Below are positions 9,346 to 15,921 of a DNA stretch of 64,000 bases, in pieces (the first letter of the stretch is position 1; every line of letters begins with the position of its first letter). The stretch is from positions 43,381-107,380 of the forward strand of contig CAJXLF010000012.1 in the NCBI GenBank assembly GCA_913055805.1, read 5' to 3'. Under the pieces are notes generated by a model. The model saw only the letters and a program-made list of their open reading frames with translations, did not search any database and was not told the DNA's origin. Source of the DNA: an uncultured Salinisphaerales bacterium. Lineage in GTDB: Bacteria; Pseudomonadota; Gammaproteobacteria; Nevskiales; CAJXLF01. A program made the translations under genes and the position numbers.

Positions 9346-9923
9346 ACGGCTCGGGCGCCGAGTGCCTTCATGGTCTCCAGCCAACGCGCCCGCCGGGCAT
9401 CCGACATACCCTCAATCAGTCCGATCAGGGTGCTGCGCACAGGCCGGATACCCACAAACTGCAGGATATTGCGCTTGAGGCTCTTGAGGCTGTGCGCACA
9501 GAAAAACAGTCGGTATAGCAGGGCCGGCATACCCATGGTGATCACGATGCGGGCCTGTTTTCCCTTCAGCGGACGTGTGGACTTCCCCTGCTCTTTCGGC
9601 CCGGAGACGAAATCCGGGCGCAGTATCTGCTCGAGAAACCCCTTGAGCAGGGCCGGCATGCCGCCCAGCCACAGCGGATAGAAAATCACTACCAGATCGG
9701 CGGCGGCAATCGCGGTCTGGGCCTTCACCACGCCTGGCGGGGCCGGCGCTTTCCACTCCTGCGGGCTATGCAGCAGCGGAATATCCAGCTCAGCTACGTT
9801 CAGCGTAGTGACCTGATGACCTGCCCCGGTCGCACCCTGCGCATAGGCTTGCGCCAGGGCATGGCCGAAATGTTTTTGCGAGGCGTCGGGGTGCCCCTGA
9901 ATAATTACCAGCCGTTTGGGCAT
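9342..9923 (-). CDS. NAD(P)H dehydrogenase (quinone)-like flavoprotein
   Basis: A 193-aa flavodoxin-fold protein of the NQO1/KefF type (Flavodoxin_2). The N-terminal VIIQGHPDASQKHFGHAL forms the FMN/FAD phosphate loop, and DLVVIFYPLWLGGMPALLKGFLEQIL is the hallmark flavin-ring loop of this family. Such enzymes transfer two electrons from NAD(P)H to quinones, limiting redox cycling. The gene stands alone, convergent with the MFS gene, with which it overlaps by exactly the 4 bases of the shared stop palindrome. C-terminal basic residues (KSLKRN, RRARW) might favour membrane contact, but that is speculative. Confidence 0.85.
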   Translation of the reverse strand: MPKRLVIIQGHPDASQKHFGHALAQAYAQGATGAGHQVTTLNVAELDIPLLHSPQEWKAPAPPGVVKAQTAIAAADLVVIFYPLWLGGMPALLKGFLEQILRPDFVSGPKEQGKSTRPLKGKQARIVITMGMPALLYRLFFCAHSLKSLKRNILQFVGIRPVRSTLIGLIEGMSDARRARWLETMKALGARAV

Positions 9924-10007
9924 GACAGTTACCTGCAGAACAGAAGGCCATCAGTCTCCCGCCCTGCATGGCTCACCGCGTTGACCTGCGTCAAGACAGG
10001 CCCGGAA

Positions 10008-10916
10008 TTAGAAACCCTTGATCAGATAACCCGCTTCGATGAGCTTGCCCATGACTTCGCCGTCATGGCCGGGCACCTGCCGGATCTCCGGATGACGGGT
10101 GGCAAGCTCATGTAGCGCCTGGAACTGGTTGATCACCTGCTCGCGGTTTTCCTTGATCATCAGCGTCATGAACAACGGCCGCTCCTTCACGGCGTGGATA
10201 TTGCGCGCCTGCCAGGACACGTCGCCCAGCAACAGCACTTCGCTGCCATCCGCCAGCTGCACATAAACCATCTGGCTGCCCGGTGTATGGCCGGGGGCTT
10301 TGAGTAATACCACGCCGGGGGCAATGGCGTGCATGCCTTCATAGGCCAGCGGTTCATAATCATCGAACACGCCTTCGGGCAGACTCAATGGCTGCATGCG
10401 ATCCTCGTGCGCCAACTGCTCTGGCGTCAGTTTCAGGGCCGGCAGGAGTTGCTGCAGCTGCGGATGCGCGAGGATGCCGCCAATATGGTCGAAGTGCTCG
10501 TGCGTGATCACGATCTGCTCCGCCTCGCCCATCGCCGCATTCATGCGGGCGAGCGCATCCTCGTCGAAGTCGCGCACCACGAAGCCCGGAAGTGCCTCGA
10601 CTGAGGCCATGGCGCTATCAACGACGATGGTCTGATCGGGAAATACCAGCTTGAAGCTGTAAATGGGAATCGGCGTTTCCCGCCAGGGCTCACCGGCCAT
10701 GACCATGGCTTCAGCGAAGGCGAATTCGGCCACCTTCTCCACCCGGATTTCACTGACCCCGGGCCCGGCATGGGCGGTAGCCAGTTGACGCAGACGCTCC
10801 ACATCCAGCGGGTAAGCTGCACCCTCGTCCGGCGCCGGACTGTGCAGCACCAGCACATAGTAGACGGGCGCCAGGATGATCAGAAAAATTGCCAGGCGGC
10901 GAAGCCATCTGCTCAT
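10008..10916 (-). CDS. Metallo-beta-lactamase-fold hydrolase, membrane-anchored
   Basis: A 302-aa protein with an uncleaved N-terminal membrane segment or signal anchor (residues about 6-24) and a metallo-beta-lactamase fold. Metal ligands are visible: HEHFDH (H139, H141, D143, H144), APGHTPGSQ, LLLGD and VPGHD near the C-terminus. The arrangement resembles lactonase or glyoxalase-II-type enzymes acting at the periplasmic face. It is divergent from the DUF6455 gene, and the FNR-type box at 10997 lies about 80 bases from its start, so shared regulation is possible. Substrate is not evident. Confidence 0.8.
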   Translation of the reverse strand: MSRWLRRLAIFLIILAPVYYVLVLHSPAPDEGAAYPLDVERLRQLATAHAGPGVSEIRVEKVAEFAFAEAMVMAGEPWRETPIPIYSFKLVFPDQTIVVDSAMASVEALPGFVVRDFDEDALARMNAAMGEAEQIVITHEHFDHIGGILAHPQLQQLLPALKLTPEQLAHEDRMQPLSLPEGVFDDYEPLAYEGMHAIAPGVVLLKAPGHTPGSQMVYVQLADGSEVLLLGDVSWQARNIHAVKERPLFMTLMIKENREQVINQFQALHELATRHPEIRQVPGHDGEVMGKLIEAGYLIKGF

Positions 10917-10996
10917 TGCGTTTCCTCCCTACACGCAAGCTTGTCGCGTGGCGCGATGATTTCACAGGCCCCGGAACACCGCAAATCAATTTGTCC

Positions 10997-11010
10997 TTGA
11001 TCCAGATCAA
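10997..11010. promoter_or_regulatory. FNR/ANR-type box
   Basis: TTGATCCAGATCAA matches the TTGAT-N4-ATCAA consensus of FNR/ANR/CRP-family oxygen sensors exactly. Its centre is about 65 bases before the ATG at 11069; with a start of transcription near 11045 it would sit at the class-II activator position. Confidence 0.75.
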
Positions 11011-11068
11011 TACGCACAGGAAATCTCAGGTGCAATCTCAACACATAGACTAATGATCAGGAGGAACC

Positions 11069-11431
11069 ATGCCTGAAATTGCGTTACTGCCACAGGTGTT
11101 GATCGTCTCAGCCATGCTGTTATTGATGCTGCTCCTGCTGGCTGCAGCCATGCTGCCGGACACCGATGAAAACACCTGGCTGACCCGCCTTTACCAGGGC
11201 CTGATGTTCCGCCACACCCGGCTGGCCAGCATCATGCGTCAGCGGGGCGTGAACCTTTCCAGTTACCTGAGCAAGTTGAGCGCCAGTGAAATCAGGCAAC
11301 AGCGCCTCGCCTGCTCGAACTGCAGAAACTTCTACTTCTGCGAGCAACAGAGAAAACGTGCCCATTTCCGTTATGCCGACCTGATCTTTTGCCCCAACCG
11401 GTCAAGACTCACCTTGATCCTCAATCAGTAG
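11069..11431 (+). CDS. Small membrane-anchored cysteine protein (DUF6455-like)
   Basis: A 120-aa protein: one N-terminal membrane helix (about residues 8-28, LIVSAMLLLMLLLLAAAML), a basic middle, and a C-terminal Cys-rich module with CSNCRNFYFC followed by FCPN. This Cys pattern is what I associate with DUF6455 proteins and could bind a metal or form disulfides. A strong AGGAGG (11059-11064) sits 4 bases before the ATG. An exact FNR/ANR box upstream predicts oxygen-dependent expression, and a perfect terminator follows. Function is unknown; a role in low-oxygen respiration or redox sensing is inference from the regulatory site and the cysteines. Confidence 0.75.
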   Translation: MPEIALLPQVLIVSAMLLLMLLLLAAAMLPDTDENTWLTRLYQGLMFRHTRLASIMRQRGVNLSSYLSKLSASEIRQQRLACSNCRNFYFCEQQRKRAHFRYADLIFCPNRSRLTLILNQ

Positions 11432-11442
11432 TCGGCAAACCA

Positions 11443-11478
11443 AAACGGCCGCAGGAAACTGCGGCCGTTTCTTTTTTT
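11443..11478 (+). terminator. Intrinsic terminator
   Basis: Perfect 12-bp stem AAACGGCCGCAG / CTGCGGCCGTTT with GAAA loop, followed by a run of seven T. It ends the DUF6455 transcript. Confidence 0.93.
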
Positions 11479-11573
11479 GACAGCCGGATCCTCGACGGCT
11501 TCCACCACCAGACCGTCACCCACCCGGATCAGCTTGTAGGCCGGGTCGTTATGTCATGGCCGCCGCCTGAACA

Positions 11574-12014
11574 TCACCGCATGACCAGGCAGGCGGCATT
11601 CCAGATCATGGCGATCAGTACCAGTGAGGATAAAAAGAATACCCCGAACCGCACTTCGATCTTGTTGCCCAGTGTCTGCACCAGGCTATGCACCACACGC
11701 AGACCGACATAGGTCCAGGCCAGGGTGAGGTTGATGCCGGTACCGGCACCCAGCAGGGCCAGGGTCAGGGCGATGGCATAGAAGATGGTGGGCTGTTCCA
11801 TCAGATGGTTGTAGTTGTCAGCCTTCCAGCGCACCTTTGCCGGCAGCGTGCTCATCTGCACGCCATTGATGGCCTCTGGGTCCAGCTTCATCCCGGCCTT
11901 CTGAATGGCCGGGATGCGGGTGACATACATCCACGCCCACATCAGCATGGTCCAGGCCACCAGGGCCACAACGGGTTGCAGTATGGCGGAATCGACGGTC
12001 ACGGATATGTTCAT
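11574..12014 (-). CDS. MAPEG-family membrane protein
   Basis: A 146-aa protein with four hydrophobic segments and the MAPEG pattern: a long first helix, VRWKADNYNHLMEQPTIFYAIALTLALLG (the conserved N-x-x-E-x-P region after the first loop) and a Tyr/Arg-containing third helix (AWTYVGLRVVHSLVQ). MAPEG proteins are membrane enzymes of glutathione and eicosanoid metabolism; bacterial ones often conjugate or reduce hydrophobic electrophiles with glutathione. The start at 12014 has AGGAGG 4 bases upstream, but both lie in or at the edge of a 14-bp hairpin, so translation may be controlled by RNA folding. Confidence 0.85.
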   Translation of the reverse strand: MNISVTVDSAILQPVVALVAWTMLMWAWMYVTRIPAIQKAGMKLDPEAINGVQMSTLPAKVRWKADNYNHLMEQPTIFYAIALTLALLGAGTGINLTLAWTYVGLRVVHSLVQTLGNKIEVRFGVFFLSSLVLIAMIWNAACLVMR

Positions 12015-12045
12015 GGGGCCTCCTTGTTTTTGGCCCCATGAACAT
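12007..12045 (-). promoter_or_regulatory. Hairpin sequestering the MAPEG start codon
   Basis: ATGTTCATGGGGCC (12007-12020) and GGCCCCATGAACAT (12032-12045) are a perfect 14-bp inverted repeat with an 11-base spacer. In the leftward mRNA the AUG of the MAPEG gene lies in the 3' arm and AGGAGG lies in the loop and first stem pairs. No T-run follows, so it is not a typical terminator. Confidence 0.6.
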
Positions 12046-12095
12046 TACACCGTTTACCGACCGGCGTAAGTACCGGCAGTAGTTCTGTGACCGCG

Positions 12096-12872
12096 TCAGC
12101 TCTCCAGGTCGTGATAGGCATGCCAGGTGGCATGACCCAGCAGCGGGAACACCAGCACCATGCCAACCAGGAAGGTCATGAAACCCACCCCGACCAGCCC
12201 GACAATGAGGGCGCTCCAGATCAGCATGGTGGGCAGATGCGAAAGCGTCTGACGCACACTGGCGCGCATGGCGAATCCGGCGGATACATCCCGGTCAATA
12301 ATCATGGGTACGGCCACCACCGACAGGGCAAACACCACCACCGCCAGAGAACCCCCCACAATAAGATAGGACTGCAGTTGCTCAACCGACATCATCTCGG
12401 CCATCTCGTCCCACATGGACCACACGGTCATACCGTAGTCGGGTGCAATGCTGCCCATGATCTGGAACAGCATGAAGCTGGATAACGCAAACCAGATACC
12501 GCTGAGAATCAGCAGCGTCGTGGCAAAATTCACCAAGGCAGAACGATTGCGGGTAAGGGCTTCGAGCGAAGCGTCGAAGTCAGCGCCCTCACCCCGTTCG
12601 CGGCGCCGCGATATTTCGCAGAGTCCAGTCGTGAGAATGGGGCCTACCAGCATGAAACCGGAAACGGCAGCCGCCAGAAAATAGGGATGCCGCGCCATCA
12701 TGATGAGCAGCACGCCCATACCGGCGACGATCACGCCGTAGCTGAGACTGGCCATAGGGTGTTGCCAGAGATCATCCCAGCCTCGTTGCAGCCAGGAAAA
12801 GGGCTGCAGCAGTGAAAGCGATTTACGCCGCCCACCCACGGCCTGCGTTTCCAGATTACTCGTCATACTCAT
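12096..12872 (-). CDS. DUF2189 integral membrane protein
   Basis: A 258-aa protein with about six membrane segments. The opening SLLQPFSWLQRGWDDLWQHPMASLSYG and the later PMIIDRDVSAGFAMRASVRQTLSHLPTMLIWSALIVGLVG are characteristic of DUF2189, a family often annotated near cytochrome c oxidase genes without proven function. GGAGAATGCC precedes ATG 12872. A TATACT on the leftward strand (12958-12953) could be its -10 element. It sits alone between MAPEG and enoyl-CoA hydratase genes. Family clear, role unknown. Confidence 0.8.
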   Translation of the reverse strand: MSMTSNLETQAVGGRRKSLSLLQPFSWLQRGWDDLWQHPMASLSYGVIVAGMGVLLIMMARHPYFLAAAVSGFMLVGPILTTGLCEISRRRERGEGADFDASLEALTRNRSALVNFATTLLILSGIWFALSSFMLFQIMGSIAPDYGMTVWSMWDEMAEMMSVEQLQSYLIVGGSLAVVVFALSVVAVPMIIDRDVSAGFAMRASVRQTLSHLPTMLIWSALIVGLVGVGFMTFLVGMVLVFPLLGHATWHAYHDLES

Positions 12873-12995
12873 GGCATTCTCCTTTGCGCCTTGCTGCGCG
12901 CCGATTATCCGAAGCCGGACAAGAAACCCTGGTAAATCCGTAATCTGTCTTGAGTATAGACCAGCCTGCGCCGTCCGCCAGTGAAGCTTTTAAGC

Positions 12996-13751
12996 TTATT
13001 TTTTCAGCGTCTGTGCCAGATATTCGCGTATATGATCGTAGGTGGCCTGATGCGCCCAGCGGCCCAGGATGGCCCGGCCATATTCACTGCGGTTGGCCCG
13101 CATGGTTTCCACTGCCGGCGCCCGCAGCATGCGTTTGGTGATCTGGAAACTCTCGACCGGTATGGCCGCCAACTCGCTGGCAACGGACTGCGCCCGCGCC
13201 AGTAAATCCTCCGGCGCCTGCAGTTCATCTACCAGTCCCCTGGCGAGAGCCTCTTCGGGCAGCACGGTCTCGGCCAGGTAATAAAGCGCCTGGGCCTGCG
13301 ATTTGGGTACAGCGAAACGCACGATTTCAAAGGCCGAACAGGGGAAGGGCACGCCCACTTTCATTTCGGGAATACCCATGCGGCCACGACCGGTGGCCAT
13401 CAGTTTGTAGTCGCAGGCCAGGGTCAGAATGCAGCCACCGGCGATGGAATGACCATTGGTGGCGCAGACCACAGGGTGTGGAAATACAAACAGTTGCTCG
13501 AATACTTCGTCCAGCAGCGGGATATAGCGTTGGGCGTATTCATCGCCGCCGTCGAGAATGCGTTTCAGATCCACGCCGGCGCAGAAAATGCCATCGGTCC
13601 CGGTCAGCACCAGCGCCCTGACCTGGGGGTCGTTCTCGGCATCCTCCAGCGTGCGTGAGATGGCCTGCAGCAGTTCCAGATCCAGGGCGCTGGCCTTGCC
13701 GTGGGCCAGGCGCATCGTCAAAACCCCGCCTTCCTGTGTCTGCTCAATCAT
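12996..13751 (-). CDS. Enoyl-CoA hydratase/isomerase
   Basis: A 251-aa crotonase-fold enzyme. GIFCAGVDLKRIL contains the oxyanion-hole strand, and PVVCATNGHSIAGGCILTLACDYKLMA is the second oxyanion-hole helix with the family's glycine-rich turn. The usual catalytic glutamates of true hydratases are not both obvious (GRMGIPEMKVGVPFP has one), so isomerase or other crotonase chemistry is possible. It fits beta-oxidation of side chains or ring fragments made CoA esters by the ligase at 1817. It is divergent from the P450 gene across a 224-base regulatory gap. Confidence 0.85.
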   Translation of the reverse strand: MIEQTQEGGVLTMRLAHGKASALDLELLQAISRTLEDAENDPQVRALVLTGTDGIFCAGVDLKRILDGGDEYAQRYIPLLDEVFEQLFVFPHPVVCATNGHSIAGGCILTLACDYKLMATGRGRMGIPEMKVGVPFPCSAFEIVRFAVPKSQAQALYYLAETVLPEEALARGLVDELQAPEDLLARAQSVASELAAIPVESFQITKRMLRAPAVETMRANRSEYGRAILGRWAHQATYDHIREYLAQTLKK

Positions 13752-13930
13752 GATTTTGTCCCCGACCTCGAAAATACGTTCACAATTACCTTAAAAATCA
13801 ATGCGCTAACCCTTGGTCCGGCGCGGCACCCCAAAGCCTCCACTCCCTAGTCCTAATAGCTGAGTCGCAGGTCATTTTTTCTGTGTACGATCAAGACCAT
13901 TTGGTGGTCCCTGAAGCGGGAAATCGCCAC

Positions 13931-13945
13931 GTACACAGCGTGTAC
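13931..13945. promoter_or_regulatory. Palindromic operator candidate before P450
   Basis: GTACAC-AGC-GTGTAC is a perfect 6-3-6 inverted repeat 31 bases upstream of the P450 start; a second, GACCA/TGGTC (13895-13899 and 13905-13909), lies just before it. The gap is shared with the divergent enoyl-CoA hydratase, so either gene may be controlled. Confidence 0.5.
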
Positions 13946-13975
13946 ATTACAAAACAGGAATGAAGAGGTAGTTAC

Positions 13976-15346
13976 GTGAGCACCATAACAGACACCGTAG
14001 ACGCCAAACCGGTACCGCAGGTAAAGGAATGGCCCTTGATCGGCAGCCTGCCCGGCATGATGACCGACCCGGCACGTTATTTCTACGATTGTTATCGCAA
14101 GTATGGCCCGGCTTACAAGATGCACCTGCTGGGACAGGAATACACCGTGCTGGCCGGCGAACCCGCGGTGAGCTTCATGAGTTCCCGCGTCGGCAAGGAC
14201 TGCCTGTCCTCGCATGATTTCTGGGCCGGACTGGAACGCGAATGGACCGCCACCCGCTCCCTGCCCGGCGCCGATGGCGAGGAACACCGCGAGCTGCGTG
14301 AAATCCTGCGCCGTGGTTATTCACGCGAATCCATCACCGGCCGTTACGAAGAATTGATCGATATTACCGACGGCTCGATCGAACGTGACTGGAAAGTCGG
14401 CGACAAGGTCCCGGTGGTCAATGCCTTCCAGTACATGGTGACCGACCAGCTCGGCATCATGATCACCGGCGAGGCGCCGCTGGAATACGTGCACGATATC
14501 CGCGTCACCATTCTTTATATATTGAACTGTCTGGTCACCCGTCAGCGTCCTCAGTTCCTGCTCATGAACCCGGCCTACAAGAAGGCCAAGAAACGGGTCT
14601 TCGAGCTGGCTGCAAAAATCCGCGCCGACTACGAAGCCGGCAAGCGTGCCGGTGGCGAAGCCCGCACCATCGTGGATGATGTCATGGAGGCCTTTGCCGA
14701 AGGCTCGCCCGCGATGCCGGAGCAGAACCTGCGCCTGCATCTGGTCGCCCCCTATGTGGCTGGCCTGGATACCGTGGCCAACACCTTGGCGGCCTGCGTG
14801 TATGCCGTGGTCAAGCACCCCGATGTGTATGAGCAGGTGAAGGCCGAAGTTGATAACTTCTTCGATACCCAGGAAGGTCCGATCGAGGAACAGGGCCTGC
14901 TCAAGCGCCTGCCGATCCTCAACGGCGCGATCATGGAAACCATGCGCATGTATCCGATTGCCGTGGCCCTGACGCGCACTGCGATCAAGGACTTCGAGTT
15001 CGAGGGTTACCACATCAACAAGGGTGATCTGCTGTACATGGGCATCTGCGTGCCGCACTTCATGGAAGAGTTCTATCCGAACCCCGAGAAGTTCGACATC
15101 CATCGTTTTGACCCGGACCGCAACGAGCACAAACAGTCCGGCGCCTATTCGCCCTATGGCCGTGGCCCGCACACCTGCCTGGGCAAGACCCTGGCGGAAG
15201 TACAGCTGCTGCTGAGCATGGCCCGCATCTTCTACAAACTGGATCTGGAACTGCCCTCGCCCAACTACACCCTTAAAACCAAGACCGCACCCACACCAGG
15301 GCCGTCGATGGGCTTCAAGATGAAGGTGAAGGGTTACCGCCACTAA
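13976..15346 (+). CDS. Cytochrome P450
   Basis: A 456-aa haem-thiolate monooxygenase. The haem-binding loop YGRGPHTCLGK has the axial Cys at residue 401; the I-helix oxygen-activation motif AGLDT is at 262-266; the K-helix ExxR is E321-R324. No N-terminal membrane helix is seen, so it is soluble and needs separate redox partners, none of which lie in the window. The lack of the CYP51 I-helix pattern argues against sterol 14-demethylase despite the overall long-chain/sterol P450 look. GTG start with AGAGGTAG nearby. Likely hydroxylates a hydrophobic substrate of the surrounding pathway. Confidence 0.92.
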   Translation: MSTITDTVDAKPVPQVKEWPLIGSLPGMMTDPARYFYDCYRKYGPAYKMHLLGQEYTVLAGEPAVSFMSSRVGKDCLSSHDFWAGLEREWTATRSLPGADGEEHRELREILRRGYSRESITGRYEELIDITDGSIERDWKVGDKVPVVNAFQYMVTDQLGIMITGEAPLEYVHDIRVTILYILNCLVTRQRPQFLLMNPAYKKAKKRVFELAAKIRADYEAGKRAGGEARTIVDDVMEAFAEGSPAMPEQNLRLHLVAPYVAGLDTVANTLAACVYAVVKHPDVYEQVKAEVDNFFDTQEGPIEEQGLLKRLPILNGAIMETMRMYPIAVALTRTAIKDFEFEGYHINKGDLLYMGICVPHFMEEFYPNPEKFDIHRFDPDRNEHKQSGAYSPYGRGPHTCLGKTLAEVQLLLSMARIFYKLDLELPSPNYTLKTKTAPTPGPSMGFKMKVKGYRH

Positions 15347-15350
15347 CAAG

Positions 15351-15448
15351 ACTCTCCCTCTCCCGCCAAGGGGAGAGGGCCGGGGAGAGGGGGATCGTCT
15401 GAATCTCCACCACCCCCTCCCTAACCCTCCCCCCTCAAGGGGGAGGGA
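15351..15448. repeat. C-rich/G-rich hairpin repeat, locus 2
   Basis: Two hairpin units (CTCTCCCTCTCCCGCC.. GGGGAGAGGGCC, and CCCTCCCCCC TCAA GGGGGAGGG) fill the gap between the P450 and DUF2834 genes. Same family as at 5248, 29738, 51939, 57775 and 62257. Confidence 0.8.
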
Positions 15449-15474
15449 ACCATAACTCAAAGGGAGAAAACGAG

Positions 15475-15921
15475 ATGTCGCCGATCGAAACCTTCTACAC
15501 CGTAGCCGGCCTGCTGGCCATTGCCGTGGTGTTCGTGGTCAACAGCCAGTTGTTCAAGCCGGGCGGCAAGGCCGCCGGCCTGTCCTGGATAGAAGGGCTC
15601 TGCTGGGTATTCGGCCTGGCGGCTCTGGGCCTGGGCTGGTACTACAACTATCTCTACTTCCAGGAATACGGCGACGCCGCCGGCTGGTGGCACTGGAGCG
15701 TGATGATGTTCGCCAACCCGGCCTCATCTTCGGGCGGCCAGGACCTGTTCATTGCCAATCTCATCTTCCTGCCGTTGTGGACCATCATCGATGGCCGGCG
15801 CAGCGGCATGAAAATCAGCTGGTACTACTTCCCCATGAGTCTGCTGACCAGCTATGCCTTCGCCATTGCGTTGTTCATGATCGTGCGTGAGCGGCAGTTA
15901 CGCTGGAATCAGGCGGCCTAG
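15475..15921 (+). CDS. DUF2834 membrane protein
   Basis: A 148-aa protein with four membrane segments. MFANPASSSGGQDLFIANLIFLPLWTIIDGRRSGMK matches the DUF2834 pattern as I know it (FANPAxSFxxxDL... EGRRLGMK). AGGGAGAA precedes the ATG by about 7-9 bases. It follows the P450 across a repeat; co-transcription is possible. Its stop codon is half of a CTAG palindrome shared with the GH3 gene. Function is not known. Confidence 0.78.
   Translation: MSPIETFYTVAGLLAIAVVFVVNSQLFKPGGKAAGLSWIEGLCWVFGLAALGLGWYYNYLYFQEYGDAAGWWHWSVMMFANPASSSGGQDLFIANLIFLPLWTIIDGRRSGMKISWYYFPMSLLTSYAFAIALFMIVRERQLRWNQAA

Noticed and set aside
11479..11573. Possible remnant of a leftward gene end (peptide YKLIRVGDGLVVEAVEDP)
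   Set aside because: The frame is only about 25 codons, has a stop upstream and no start; may be decayed coding sequence but too short to support.
12984..13005. AAGCTT-TT-AAGCTT followed by a T-run, as a terminator
   Set aside because: The T-run follows on the rightward strand where no gene ends; it overlaps the stop of the leftward enoyl-CoA hydratase, whose transcript would lack the U-tract.
13976..15346. P450 as CYP51 sterol 14-demethylase
   Set aside because: The I-helix reads AGLDT rather than the HHTS/SSGT-type pattern of CYP51, so only P450 family membership is claimed.
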